From positions 182,882-246,881 of the forward strand of contig DATLJS010000052.1 in the NCBI GenBank assembly GCA_035538795.1: a DNA stretch of 64,000 nucleotides, written 5' to 3'. The translations under genes were made by a program, and so were the position numbers. Each line of letters begins with the position of its first letter. Positions within the stretch are counted from its first letter, which is position 1. This document shows, piece after piece, positions 27,396 to 36,375 of this stretch. The notes beneath the pieces were generated by a model. The model searched no databases. It saw nothing but the letters and a program-made list of their open reading frames with translations, and was not told the DNA's origin. Source of the stretch: JAJZGK01 sp035538795. Lineage in GTDB: Bacteria > Pseudomonadota > Alphaproteobacteria > Rhodospirillales > Magnetospirillaceae.

Positions 27396-28486
27396 TCCGA
27401 CGCTCCCATAAATTCGCTGACGGCTTCGGCCACGGCTTTGACTTCGTCGTCGCGGCCGATGGTGATGCGCAAGTAATCGGGCAGCCCGTAAGAGCCGACG
27501 CCGCGCACGATGATGCCCTTCGACCGCAGATGGGCGTCGGCGGCCTTGGCGGTTTTTCCTTCGGCGGGGAATCGCACCAGAATGAAGTTGGCGACGCTGG
27601 GAACCACCTCCAGGCCCAGCGCGGTCATGCGCTCGGCCAGCCAGGGCAGCCAGTAATCGTTGTGGCGGCGGGCCAGTTCGGTGAAGGCGCTGTCCTCGAT
27701 GGCGGCCTGAGCGGCGGCCAGGGCGGCGGACGATACGTTGAAGGGGCCGCGGATGCGGTTCAGGACGTCGGCGATGGCCGTCGGGCAATAGCCCCAGCCC
27801 ACCCGCATGCCGCCCATGCCGTAGATTTTCGAGAAGGTGCGGGTCATCACCACATTCTCGCTGTTCTCCACCAGCTCGGCGCCGTCCGAGTAGTCGTTGC
27901 GGCCGACATACTCGGCATAGGCGGCGTCGATCACCAGCAGCACATGCTCGGCCAGCCCGTCGCGCAGACGTTTGACCTCGGACGCCGGGATGTAGGTGCC
28001 GGTGGGATTGTTGGGGTTGGTCAGGAACACCACCTTGGTGTGTTGCGTGACCTTGGCCAGCAAATGGTCGACCGAGGCGGTCAGGTCCACCTCTTCGGCG
28101 GCGACCGGCGTCGCTCCCGCCGACAGGGCGGCGATGGGATAGACGATGAAGGCGTGGCGGCTGTAGAGCACCTCGTCGCCCGGGCCGGCATAGGCGCGGG
28201 CCAGCAATTGCAGAATTTCGTCGGAACCGCAGCCGCAGACGATGCGCGAGGCGTCCAGCCCGTGGCGGGCGGCGATGGCCTGGCGCAGCTTGACCGCATG
28301 CCCGTCGGGGTATCGATGCATCTCGGGGCCGATGGCCTGATAGGCGGCGACGGCCTTGGGGCTGGGTCCCAGGGCGCCCTCGTTGGAGGACAGCTTGATG
28401 ATGCGGTCGACGCCGGCGATCTTCGACTCGCCGCCCACATAGGGGCTGATGTCGAGAATGCCGGGACGGGGAGCAGGGGCGGTCAT
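27392..28486 (-). CDS. hisC: Histidinol-phosphate / aromatic aminotransferase
   Basis: The 364-residue fold-type I PLP enzyme opens ISPYVGGESKIAG and has SSNEGALGPSP, the NPNNPTGTY motif, and TRTFSKIYGMGGMRVGW with the PLP-binding Lys. HisC converts imidazole-acetol phosphate to histidinol phosphate. The linkage to tyrA and chorismate mutase, common in alphaproteobacteria, suggests it also transaminates phenylpyruvate or hydroxyphenylpyruvate. The start is 31 bases after the upstream gene's stop. Confidence 0.92.
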   Translation of the reverse strand: MTAPAPRPGILDISPYVGGESKIAGVDRIIKLSSNEGALGPSPKAVAAYQAIGPEMHRYPDGHAVKLRQAIAARHGLDASRIVCGCGSDEILQLLARAYAGPGDEVLYSRHAFIVYPIAALSAGATPVAAEEVDLTASVDHLLAKVTQHTKVVFLTNPNNPTGTYIPASEVKRLRDGLAEHVLLVIDAAYAEYVGRNDYSDGAELVENSENVVMTRTFSKIYGMGGMRVGWGYCPTAIADVLNRIRGPFNVSSAALAAAQAAIEDSAFTELARRHNDYWLPWLAERMTALGLEVVPSVANFILVRFPAEGKTAKAADAHLRSKGIIVRGVGSYGLPDYLRITIGRDDEVKAVAEAVSEFMGASE

Positions 28487-28516
28487 GGACTTTGCTTCTT
28501 TTAGGAAGGAGGGAAA

Positions 28517-29377
28517 TTATTCGTTGAGATCTTCGGCGCTCAACGGCACCGGATAGCCGCCGAGCAGGGCGCAGCGCAGAACCGGCTCGCGACGTTCCAC
28601 CAGACGGGAGATGCGGCGGTCCTCCGAGGACAAGGGACCGGCGATTTCCACCAGATGCAGCCAGCCGTCGCCGGCGCGCTGGGTGGCGGCCAGGGTGGTG
28701 GGTTCGAGCCCCGCCGCCCCGAGGACCGAGCGCAAGCGGGCGCGGCTGACGTCGGGAGTGGTCTCGACCCCGATCCAGGCGCGGTCGTAACCGGTGGCGT
28801 CGGCGGATTGGCGGGCCACCACCAGGGCTTCCAGCCCGTCGCCGCGTCCCACGCCGGTGCCGCCGAACGGCAGACGGGTGACGATGCGCGGCAGGTCGGC
28901 GGCGTCGCCCATCAGGCTGATCCACCAGGGTTCCACCTCTTCGCGGTCGGGCATGGGCAAGACGCCGACGGTGGCGCTGCCCTCGGCCACGGCGCGCACC
29001 ACCTGTCCGGCGGAGCGCAGGGCGGTCATGGGGGTATAGGCGCCGTAATGGTCGCGGGCCAGCTCAAGATAGCCGGCGCCCCTTTCGGGCATATAGACGG
29101 CGGCCGACACCTGGCCCTGGATGGCGCACATGCCGGAAATCAGTTCGCGCCAGATGCGGATCAGCGTCTGCTTGGGAAATTTTCCCCGATGACGGGCCAC
29201 GACCTTGCGCACGATTTCGGCCTCGCGGCCGGGGCGCAGCAGCACCTGCTGGGTGTCTTCCTTCAGTGCGCCGATGCGCTCGACCACGGCGGCCCGCTTC
29301 ATCAGCAGGTCGTGAAGATCTTCGTCCAGTCGATCGATTTCGCTTCGCAGTGTATCGAGGGACTTCTCGACGGCCAT
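28517..29377 (-). CDS. AroQ-type chorismate mutase with prephenate-dehydratase-like tail
   Basis: The 286-residue protein has residues ~5-90 as an AroQ-alpha chorismate mutase: LDTLRSEIDRLDEDLHDLL, MKRAAVVERIG, and a third helix IWRELISGM. The rest resembles the periplasmic-binding-like fold of prephenate dehydratase plus a short regulatory-like end. The catalytic T-R-F motif is not seen in its usual form; the nearest match is IVTRLPF. Chorismate mutase activity is well supported; dehydratase activity is doubtful. It is the first gene of the chorismate mutase-hisC-tyrA operon. Confidence 0.85.
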   Translation of the reverse strand: MAVEKSLDTLRSEIDRLDEDLHDLLMKRAAVVERIGALKEDTQQVLLRPGREAEIVRKVVARHRGKFPKQTLIRIWRELISGMCAIQGQVSAAVYMPERGAGYLELARDHYGAYTPMTALRSAGQVVRAVAEGSATVGVLPMPDREEVEPWWISLMGDAADLPRIVTRLPFGGTGVGRGDGLEALVVARQSADATGYDRAWIGVETTPDVSRARLRSVLGAAGLEPTTLAATQRAGDGWLHLVEIAGPLSSEDRRISRLVERREPVLRCALLGGYPVPLSAEDLNE

Positions 29378-29454
29378 GACGGAACACCAGGGGGGAGTTG
29401 CAAGGGACGTTAAGAAATAAGGGAATTCTGCGGCGAAGACCAGAGAACTGTTGG

Positions 29455-29982
29455 TTATTCTTCGCCGTCCTCCAATGCCCGGCGCGCAATCCCCCAGGAA
29501 AAACCGGCCCGGCCCAGAGCCGCCATGTCCTTTTCGCGGAAGGCTTCCCGCGTCTCGGCCAACCGCCAGGGGCCCAAACGGCGGCGGCGCACGTAATTGC
29601 GGGCGGCGGCCAGTTCGGTGTTTCCGTCCGCGTCTTCCTGCAGATCGGCGACCACGGTTTCGATGGTGCCTGCATCGACGCCTTTGGCCGACAAGGTCTG
29701 GCGAATGGCCCGCGACGATGTGCCCCGGCGGTGCAGGCTGCGGCTTTTGGCTCCGGCGTAGGCCGCGTCGTCCAGCAAGCCGGACGCCCGGTAGCGGGCG
29801 ATCAGGTCGGCCACCAGGGCGGCTCCGATCTCGGGGTCGTCGCCGTGGAGCTGGGCGGCCCGCTGCACCTTGCGCAGCAGAACGCGGCGCAAATTCTCCG
29901 CCGAACTGGAGAAGCGCTCCAGATAATGCAGAGCGGCATTTTCAAGATAAGTGGCGCTGATGCGCCGAGGGGGCTTGCTCAT
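29455..29982 (-). CDS. recX: RecX-family regulator of RecA
   Basis: The 175-residue protein is helical throughout, with RecX repeats (LENAALHYLERFSSSAENLRRVL; DDAAYAGAKSRSLHRRGTSS; LGPWR in the last repeat). RecX binds RecA filaments and dampens their activity. An in-frame TTG at 30000 is a possible longer start. It stands alone here rather than next to recA. No promoter was recognised. Confidence 0.87.
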   Translation of the reverse strand: MSKPPRRISATYLENAALHYLERFSSSAENLRRVLLRKVQRAAQLHGDDPEIGAALVADLIARYRASGLLDDAAYAGAKSRSLHRRGTSSRAIRQTLSAKGVDAGTIETVVADLQEDADGNTELAAARNYVRRRRLGPWRLAETREAFREKDMAALGRAGFSWGIARRALEDGEE

Positions 29983-30011
29983 CGTCCCAGCATAGCCCAA
30001 ATTCCTGCCCC

Positions 30012-30827
30012 ATGAACATGATCAACGCCCCCGCTTCCACCATCGCCCCCCGCAAGCTTGGCTCCGTCAACTGGCTGGGTCTGTGGACCCTGACCGCCAA
30101 GGAAATCCGGCGTTTCCTCAAGGTCTATTTCCAGACCATCATCGCGCCGATGGTCACCACCCTGATGTTCCTGGCCATCTTCAATCTGTCGGTGGGCAAT
30201 GCCACGGTGGCGGTTCAGGGCGTGCCCTTCGCCGAATTTCTGGCGCCCGGCCTGATCATCATGGCGATGACCCAGAACGCCTTCGCCAACACGTCGTCGT
30301 CGCTGATCATCGCCAAGGTTCAGGGCAACATCGTCGATGTGCTGATGCCGCCTCTGTCGCCCCTGGAGCAGACCCTGGGCTTCGCTTTGGGTGGCGTCGT
30401 GCGCGGCGTGGTGGTCGGGCTGGCGGTGGCGCTGTCCATGCTGGTGTTCGTACCCTTCACCATCCATTCGCCGCTGATGGTGATCTTCCACGGCGTGATG
30501 GCGTCGCTGATGCTGTCGCTGCTGGGCATGATCGGCGGCATCTGGGCCGACAAGTTCGACCACATGGCGGCGGTGACCAATTTTATCGTCACGCCGCTGT
30601 CGTTCCTGTCGGGCACGTTCTACACCGTCGAGCATCTGCCTCAGAGCCTGAAGCTGTTCGCCCTGGCCAACCCGTTCTTCTACATGATCGACGGCTTCCG
30701 CTACGGTTTCATCGGCCATGCCGACAGCTCGCTGGGCCTGGGCGTCCTAGTGGTGACGCTGGTCAATCTGGGGTTGGCGTTCCTTTCCTATCGCATGTTT
30801 AAGACCGGCTACAAACTGAAGGCGTAA
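30012..30827 (+). CDS. ABC-2 type transporter permease
   Basis: The 271-residue protein has six hydrophobic segments and the ABC-2 family shape (VYFQTIIAPMVTTLMFLAIF, then GLIIMAMTQNAFAN; LSGTFYTVEHLP before the last pair). It resembles YadH-type permeases, which normally work with a YadG-type ATPase that is not next to it. The substrate is unknown. Its last residues, YRMFKTGYKLKA, recur in a short relic at 31732-31779 beyond the next gene. Confidence 0.88.
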   Translation: MNMINAPASTIAPRKLGSVNWLGLWTLTAKEIRRFLKVYFQTIIAPMVTTLMFLAIFNLSVGNATVAVQGVPFAEFLAPGLIIMAMTQNAFANTSSSLIIAKVQGNIVDVLMPPLSPLEQTLGFALGGVVRGVVVGLAVALSMLVFVPFTIHSPLMVIFHGVMASLMLSLLGMIGGIWADKFDHMAAVTNFIVTPLSFLSGTFYTVEHLPQSLKLFALANPFFYMIDGFRYGFIGHADSSLGLGVLVVTLVNLGLAFLSYRMFKTGYKLKA

Positions 30828-30907
30828 GGCGGCAGCTCCAACCAGTTGCGCCGGGAGCAACTTGGGAGCAGGGTGGTGGCGGTTCACGGTTCCGGAGAGT
30901 TGCCGTC

Positions 30908-31723
30908 ATGACTCTGTCTGAATTGATCCGGGAGATCATTACCGCCAACCCGTTATTCACCGTCCTGCTCACTCTGTTGGCGGCAGCGGTGCTGCGGAGC
31001 TTGCGGGTCGTCAACGAATACGAGCGGGCCGTCATCTTCCGTCTGGGCAAATTCCATCGCGTCGCCGGCCCCGGCCTTTACTTCGTCTGGGTCTTCGTCG
31101 AGTGGCAGGTCAAGATAGACCTGCGCACCGTCACCGCCGCCGTCGAGCAGCAGGAAGGTATCACCCGCGACAATGTTCCCATCAAGGTGGATACCGTGGT
31201 TTGGTATCGGATCCTCGATCCCGTTCGGGCGGTGATCGAGGTCCGAGGTGTCGCCAACGCGATCGAGCAAGTGTCGCTGACGACCCTGCGATCCGTGCTC
31301 GGTCAACATAGCCTGGACGAGATTCTGAAGGCTCAGGACACTATTTCCCAGGTCATGCAGAAATCCATCGATGGCGTCACCGAGCCTTGGGGGGTGAAGG
31401 TGGAGCGGGTCGAGATGAAAAACGTCGAGATTCCAGTCTCAATGCAAAGGGCCATGGCTCAGGAGGCCGAGGCTTTGCGCGAAAAACGCGCCCGCATCAT
31501 CAAGGCCGAAGCGGAATTGGAGGCGGCCACGCAATTGCGCAACGCCGCCGAGGTCATCATGCGTAATCCAGCGGCCCTTGAATTGCGGCGCATGCAAATG
31601 CTGACGGAGATCGGTGCCGAGCAAAACACCACCACGGTCATCATGATGCCCAGCGATTTCGTCTCCATGGCCCATGCCATAAGCGAGCTTGCCGCGCCAA
31701 AGAGCCGGGACGCGACGGAATAG
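30908..31723 (+). CDS. Slipin/stomatin-like SPFH membrane protein
   Basis: The 271-residue protein has one N-terminal membrane helix (about 14-32), then the SPFH domain: RVVNEYERAVIFRLGKF, GPGLYFV, GITRDNVPIKVDTVVWYRI. A helical C-terminal tail rich in Glu/Ala follows. Slipins form oligomeric membrane scaffolds; they commonly pair with a NfeD protease, which is not found here. The gene lies 80 bases after the permease, and the relic of a permease end follows it. Confidence 0.88.
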   Translation: MTLSELIREIITANPLFTVLLTLLAAAVLRSLRVVNEYERAVIFRLGKFHRVAGPGLYFVWVFVEWQVKIDLRTVTAAVEQQEGITRDNVPIKVDTVVWYRILDPVRAVIEVRGVANAIEQVSLTTLRSVLGQHSLDEILKAQDTISQVMQKSIDGVTEPWGVKVERVEMKNVEIPVSMQRAMAQEAEALREKRARIIKAEAELEAATQLRNAAEVIMRNPAALELRRMQMLTEIGAEQNTTTVIMMPSDFVSMAHAISELAAPKSRDATE

Positions 31724-31731
31724 GCGCTCCG

Positions 31732-31779
31732 CCTATCGGCTATAGCATGTTCAAGGCTGGCGCCAAGCTCAAAGTCTGA
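31732..31779 (+). pseudogene. Relic resembling the 3' end of the ABC-2 permease
   Basis: The frame reads GYSMFKAGAKLKV followed by TGA. It matches the permease C-terminus YRMFKTGYKLKA plus stop at 30789-30827, with Y, M, F, K, G, K, L and K all conserved at the same spacing. No start or upstream permease sequence remains. The pattern suggests a partial duplication or exchange around the slipin gene. The match is short, so chance cannot be excluded. Confidence 0.5.
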
Positions 31780-31801
31780 GCAGTTCCCCGTCCACTAGAG
31801 G

Positions 31802-31830
31802 TTGACATTCTGCGGACATGCGCAGATATT
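31802..31830 (+). promoter_or_regulatory. Sigma-70-type promoter of the argD-argF-hslO operon
   Basis: TTGACA (31802-31807) and GATATT (31825-31830) are separated by 17 bases, giving a start near 31837. The leader to the argD start at 31916 is about 80 bases. No attenuator or riboswitch was recognised. Confidence 0.6.
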
Positions 31831-31915
31831 CTGCCGCTTTCCTTTTTGAGCGCCCCGGTTTGCCCTTTATTTCATCAGGGCCGGGCCGGCAGCCACAGCG
31901 TTCGGGAGAGCACAA

Positions 31916-33088
31916 GTGATTTCAGCCGTCATGCCGACTTATGCGCGCGCCGACCTCGCCTTCGAGCGGGGCGAGGGAGCTTATCTGTTCAGCACCGACG
32001 GCCGACGATTCCTGGACTTCGCCGCGGGCGTGGCCGTCAACGCACTGGGACATTGCCACCCGGCCATGGTCGCCGCTTTGAAGGCCCAGGCCGGCAAGCT
32101 GTGGCATTGCTCCAACCTGTACCGGGTTCCCGGCCAGGAGAAGGTGGCCGCCAAGCTGATCGCCAACAGCTTCGCCGAGACGGTGTTCTTCTGCAATTCC
32201 GGCGCGGAAGCCATGGAAGGCGTGATCAAGGTCTGCCGCAAATACCAGACCGAGACCGGCCATCCGGAACGCTACCGCGTCGTCACCGCCATCGACGCCT
32301 TCCACGGCCGCACCCTGGCGACCATCGCCGCCGGCGGCCAGGCCAAGCATCTGAAGGGCTTCGAGCCTATGGTCGAAGGCTTCGACCGCGTCGTTTTCGG
32401 CGACCTGGACGGCCTGCGCGCCGCTATCGGTCCGGAAACCGCGGCCATCCTGGTGGAGCCGATCCAGGGCGAGGGCGGCATCCGTCCGGCCACGCTGGAT
32501 TATCTGCGCGCCCTGCGCCGGATCGCCGATGAAACCGGCGTGCTGCTGGCCTTTGATGAAGTCCAATGCGGCATGGGCCGCACCGGCAAGCTGTTCGCGC
32601 ATCAATGGGCGGACATCACCCCCGACGTCATGGGCACGGCCAAGGGGCTGGGCGGCGGCTTCCCTGTCGGCGCCATTCTGGCCACCGAGAAAGCCGCCTG
32701 CGGCATGGTGGCCGGCACGCACGGCTCGACCTTCGGCGGCAATCCGCTGGCCATGGCCGTGGCCGACGCCGTTCTCGACGTCATGCTGGCCGACGGCTTC
32801 ATGGATCACGTCCGCAAGATGGGCGACCTTTTGTGGACCGGCCTGGGCGAACTGGTGAACGTCTATCCCGCAGTGCTGGAGGAACGCCGCGGCGCCGGCC
32901 TGATGCAGGGCGTCAAATGCCGGGTTCCCGCAGGCGATCTTTCCAAGAAGCTGGTGGCCAACGGTCTGCTGACCGTGGGCGCCGGCGATAACGTTATCCG
33001 CGTTGTGCCGCCGCTGATCATCGAATCCGCGCATGTGGCCGAAGCATTGGACATTCTGCACCGCTCCTGCGGTGAACTGGCGGCATGA
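31916..33088 (+). CDS. argD: Acetylornithine / succinyldiaminopimelate aminotransferase
   Basis: The 390-residue class III PLP aminotransferase has the core LFDFAAGVAVNALGH-like opening (FLDFAAGVAVNALGHCHP) and FCNSGAEAMEGVIK. Later come FHGRTLATI, LAFDEVQCGMGRTG and the PLP Lys in GTAKGLGGGFPVGA. It makes N-acetylornithine for arginine and may serve lysine synthesis. GTG at 31916 is chosen because GGGAGAG lies just upstream; an ATG at 31931 is possible. It overlaps argF by four bases. Confidence 0.93.
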   Translation: MISAVMPTYARADLAFERGEGAYLFSTDGRRFLDFAAGVAVNALGHCHPAMVAALKAQAGKLWHCSNLYRVPGQEKVAAKLIANSFAETVFFCNSGAEAMEGVIKVCRKYQTETGHPERYRVVTAIDAFHGRTLATIAAGGQAKHLKGFEPMVEGFDRVVFGDLDGLRAAIGPETAAILVEPIQGEGGIRPATLDYLRALRRIADETGVLLAFDEVQCGMGRTGKLFAHQWADITPDVMGTAKGLGGGFPVGAILATEKAACGMVAGTHGSTFGGNPLAMAVADAVLDVMLADGFMDHVRKMGDLLWTGLGELVNVYPAVLEERRGAGLMQGVKCRVPAGDLSKKLVANGLLTVGAGDNVIRVVPPLIIESAHVAEALDILHRSCGELAA

Positions 33089-33996
33089 ACGACATGACAC
33101 CCCGGCATTTCCTCGATCTCGATCAATTCGACAAAGCGACCCTGCGCCGTATCATCGACCTCGGCAAATCCTACAAGAAGGGTGTCGACGTTCACGGTCC
33201 GCGTCCCCTGGCCGGCAAGCTGTTGGCGATGATTTTCGAAAAGCCCTCGACCCGCACCCGCGTCTCGTTCGAGGCGGGCATGCGCCAGTTGGGCGGCGAC
33301 GTCATCGTTCTGACCCAGCACGACACCCAGTTGGGCCGGGGCGAAACCATCGCCGACACCGCCCGCGTGCTGTCGCGCTATGTCGACGCCATCATGATCC
33401 GCACCAACGACCCGGCCAAGCTGACGGAATTGTCGCAATACGCTTCGGTTCCGGTGATCAACGGTCTGACCGACACCACGCACCCCTGTCAGGTGATGGC
33501 CGACGTCATGACCTATGAGGAGCATCGCGGCAGCCTGGAAGGCAAGACCGTGGCCTGGAGCGGCGACGGCAACAACGTGGCGGCCACCTGGGTTCAGGCC
33601 GCCGCCCAGTTCGGCTGCGCCATCCGTCTGGCCTGTCCGGACAGCTTGCGTCCCGACGCCAAGGTGGTGGAATGGGCCCGCTCCAGGGGGGCCTCGGTGG
33701 AGATCAAGGCCGACCCGGCCTGGGCCGTCAAGGGTGCCGATCTGGTGATCACCGACACCTGGCTGTCCATGGGCTGCCAGGACAAGAACCGCCATGCTCT
33801 GCTGGAGCCCTATCAGATCAACGAAGCGGTGATGGCGACCGCCGCGCCGGACGCTTTGTTCATGCATTGCCTGCCGGCCCACCGGAACGAGGAAGTCACC
33901 GACGCGGTGATGGACGGCCCGCAGTCGGTGGTGTGGGACGAGGCGGAAAACCGTCTGCATGTGCAAAAGGGCGTGTTGAGCTGGTGCCTGCTGTGA
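33085..33996 (+). CDS. argF: Ornithine carbamoyltransferase
   Basis: The 303-residue enzyme has the carbamoyl-phosphate site KPSTRTRVSFEAGM, the QLGRGETIADTARVLSRY segment, and HPCQVMADVMT. The ornithine-side motif is FMHCLPAHRNEEV. It condenses ornithine and carbamoyl phosphate to citrulline. The start overlaps argD (ATGA) and the stop overlaps the hslO start (GTGA), so the three genes are translationally coupled. Confidence 0.95.
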   Translation: MNDMTPRHFLDLDQFDKATLRRIIDLGKSYKKGVDVHGPRPLAGKLLAMIFEKPSTRTRVSFEAGMRQLGGDVIVLTQHDTQLGRGETIADTARVLSRYVDAIMIRTNDPAKLTELSQYASVPVINGLTDTTHPCQVMADVMTYEEHRGSLEGKTVAWSGDGNNVAATWVQAAAQFGCAIRLACPDSLRPDAKVVEWARSRGASVEIKADPAWAVKGADLVITDTWLSMGCQDKNRHALLEPYQINEAVMATAAPDALFMHCLPAHRNEEVTDAVMDGPQSVVWDEAENRLHVQKGVLSWCLL

Positions 33997-34925
33997 GCAA
34001 CGCCTTCACGGACCAGATTCAGCCTTTCATGATCGATGCCGGCGCCATTCGCGGGCGGCTGGTGCGTTTAGGGCCGGCGCTGGACAGCATTCTGTCCGGG
34101 CACGGCTATCCTGGTCCGGTGGCCGAACGTCTGGCCGAGACTCTGGCCTTGGCCGCCGCCTTGGCCGGATCGCTTAAGTTCGACGGCATCTTCACCTTGC
34201 AGCTTCAGTCCGAAGGTGCCTTGCCGCTGGTGGTGGCCGACATCACCAGCGCCGGACATCTGCGCGGCTATGCCCGCTACGACGAAGAAAAGCTGGCCGC
34301 GGCAATCGCCGCCGAAGGTTCGATCGTTCAGCGGTTCTTCACCAAGGGCTATCTGGCCTTCACCGTCGATCAGGGACCGGATACGGACCGCTATCAGGGC
34401 ATCGTCGAATTGACCGGCGACACTCTGGCCGATTGCGCCCATGAATATTTCCGTCAATCGGAGCAGCTGGACACCGGCTTCCGTCTGGCCGTGCGCGCCG
34501 CCGACCAAAGCCGGGGCGAAAGCGCCGGCCACGGCTGGCAGGCGGCGGTGATCATGATCCAGCGCATGCCCACCGGCCCACAAAGCCCGATCCTGACCGC
34601 CGACGAGGCCGAGGAAGCGTGGCGCCGCGCCGAAATCATGATGGACAGCGCCAAGGAATCCGAGCTGTTCGACGCCGACCTGACGGCGGACCGGCTGATC
34701 TATCGCCTGTATCACGCCGATGGTCTGCATCTTTATGACAACCGTTCCCTGGAAGCCCGCTGCCGTTGCTCGGCCGAGCGGGTCGAGGGCACGCTGAAAT
34801 CCTTCCCCCGCGAGCAGGTCGAGGAAATGAAGGATGAAAACGGTGTCGTCGCCGTGGTCTGCGAGTTCTGCAAGACCGGCTATCATTTCAGCGATAGCGA
34901 CCTGGACCGGCTTTACGGCGCTTGA
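33993..34925 (+). CDS. hslO: Hsp33 redox-regulated chaperone
   Basis: The 310-residue protein starts at a GTG overlapping the argF stop (GTGA). The long upstream open frame in argF is rejected. The N-terminal holdase domain contains ADITSAGHLRGYARY. The C-terminal zinc redox switch has Cys residues in RCRC and CEFC, giving CxC...CxxC. Oxidation releases zinc and activates the chaperone, which protects unfolding proteins under oxidative stress. Coupling to argD-argF is seen in related alphaproteobacteria. Confidence 0.92.
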   Translation: MSNAFTDQIQPFMIDAGAIRGRLVRLGPALDSILSGHGYPGPVAERLAETLALAAALAGSLKFDGIFTLQLQSEGALPLVVADITSAGHLRGYARYDEEKLAAAIAAEGSIVQRFFTKGYLAFTVDQGPDTDRYQGIVELTGDTLADCAHEYFRQSEQLDTGFRLAVRAADQSRGESAGHGWQAAVIMIQRMPTGPQSPILTADEAEEAWRRAEIMMDSAKESELFDADLTADRLIYRLYHADGLHLYDNRSLEARCRCSAERVEGTLKSFPREQVEEMKDENGVVAVVCEFCKTGYHFSDSDLDRLYGA

Positions 34926-34984
34926 CCGCGGGTCCGGACCGCCCTATATCGCCAGTGTCCGCACTTACACGAGCTTAGACCGAC

Positions 34985-35584
34985 ATGTTCACGCCCGTCC
35001 TGCGCAAGATCGCCCTGGCCGCCTGCCTGGGTCTTACAGTTGCCGCCTGTGCGAACAGCAATCCGCCCATGCAGCGTTTCCCGCAAATGACTTTCTCGAA
35101 CCTGCCCGCCTACAATCTGGACGTGGGCCGTATCGAGGTGGTGGCCGAGAAGCAGTCCGACGGTGCTCCGCCGCATATCGAATACGACATGCCGGTTTCG
35201 CCCGAGAATGCGTTGAAGCGTTGGGTTCAGGACCGGCTGCGTCCGGTGGGCCGCACCGGCACTCTGCGGGTGCTGATTCACGACGCCAGCGCCACCGAGG
35301 TGGCTTTGAAGACCGATCAGGGCTTCACCGGGCTGTTCAAGAAGGAACAGGCCGCTCGTGTCAATATGGTGCTGGACGTGTCGCTGCAGATGCTGGACGA
35401 CCATCAGATGCCGGTAGCCGAGGTGTCGGCCCATGCCGAGCGTGAGCGCACCCGTCCGGAAGGCCAGAAGCTGAATGAGCGCGACAAGCTGCTCTATGAC
35501 ATGGTCGAGGAATTGATGGCGGCCTACAACAGTCAGGTCGATCCCAACATCGGCCAGAACTTCCACAACTGGCTGGGCAAGTAA
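34985..35584 (+). CDS. Conserved lipoprotein of unknown function
   Basis: The 199-residue protein has a signal peptide and lipobox (LTVAAC, lipidated Cys near 22), so it is anchored to the membrane. The body has a mixed alpha/beta pattern (LDVGRIEVVAEK; TLRVLIHDASATEV; VNMVLDVSLQML) and a Glu-rich helical end. No enzymatic motif is seen. It lies 59 bases after hslO and could be transcribed with it. Confidence 0.75.
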   Translation: MFTPVLRKIALAACLGLTVAACANSNPPMQRFPQMTFSNLPAYNLDVGRIEVVAEKQSDGAPPHIEYDMPVSPENALKRWVQDRLRPVGRTGTLRVLIHDASATEVALKTDQGFTGLFKKEQAARVNMVLDVSLQMLDDHQMPVAEVSAHAERERTRPEGQKLNERDKLLYDMVEELMAAYNSQVDPNIGQNFHNWLGK

Positions 35585-35615
35585 GGCCCGAGCCCGTTCA
35601 AGGCTTCGATTGCGC

Positions 35616-35664
35616 CGCCCGCATCCGGCAAGGCCTCGCCGCCGAACCGAACGCGGGCGTTTTC
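35616..35664 (+). terminator. Weak terminator-like hairpin after the lipoprotein gene
   Basis: The repeat CGCCCGC (35616-35622) / GCGGGCG (35653-35659) has a 30-base loop and is followed by TTTT. The loop is long, so function is uncertain. Confidence 0.35.
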
Positions 35665-35682
35665 GTTTCCAAAGGGGGCAAC

Positions 35683-36375
35683 ATGCTGGAACTTCGCCAG
35701 TTTCCATTGTTCCGTGGCGTCAATCTCAGTCCCTTCTGCTTGAAGGTCGAAGCGTATCTGCGGCTGACCGGATTGCCCTTCCGCATCGTCACCGGCCAGT
35801 CCTTTCGCGCTCCCAAGGGCAAGCTGCCGGTGCTGGTGGATGACGGTCTGGTCATTTCCGACAGCGGCGACATCATCGCTTATCTGGAACGCACCCGCGG
35901 CGCGCCTTTGGACGGCGGCCTGACGCCGGAGCAAGCGGCGCTGGGCCATGCCGTCATCCGCATGCTGGACGAAAGCCTGTATTTCGCCATCGTTTACGAC
36001 CGCTGGCTGGTGGATGCCAACTGGCGGGTATTGATGGCCGAACTGCTGCGCAAGGCGCCACTTCCGATCCGCTGGATCGTGCCCCGGCTGATCCGCCGCA
36101 AAATCCGCCGCGACCTGATGGGACAGGGTTACGGCCGCCATAGCTGGGAACAGGCTTGCGCCCGTGGCGCCGCCGATATCGCCGCCGTGGCGGCGCTGCT
36201 GGGGGAGAAAGCGTTTTTGCTGCGCGACCGCCCGTCGGTGGCCGACGTGGCGCTTTATGCCAGCTTGACCGGCCTGATGTCGGCGGGATTCGGCGGGCCG
36301 CTGGTCGAGGCGGTTGGCGGCCGCCCCAACCTTTTGGCCTTTCTCGACCGTATGGACGCTCTTATCCGCCGTTGA
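35683..36375 (+). CDS. Glutathione S-transferase family protein
   Basis: The 230-residue protein has a thioredoxin-fold N-terminal domain: FPLFRGVNLSPFCLKVEAYL with the S/C active-site region, KGKLPVLVDDGLVISDSGDIIAYL with the glutathione gamma-Glu site. The all-helical C-terminal domain carries the late motif DRPSVADVALYASL. It may conjugate glutathione to electrophiles or act as a reductase; the substrate is unknown. AAAGGGGG precedes the ATG. Its end overlaps the convergent M32 carboxypeptidase by 14 bases. Confidence 0.85.
   Translation: MLELRQFPLFRGVNLSPFCLKVEAYLRLTGLPFRIVTGQSFRAPKGKLPVLVDDGLVISDSGDIIAYLERTRGAPLDGGLTPEQAALGHAVIRMLDESLYFAIVYDRWLVDANWRVLMAELLRKAPLPIRWIVPRLIRRKIRRDLMGQGYGRHSWEQACARGAADIAAVAALLGEKAFLLRDRPSVADVALYASLTGLMSAGFGGPLVEAVGGRPNLLAFLDRMDALIRR

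Noticed and set aside
27396..28925. Apparent N-terminal extension of the tyrA reading frame
   Set aside because: It runs out of frame through hisC and the chorismate mutase gene, is Arg/Pro-rich without family motifs, and tyrA has a proper start at 27395.
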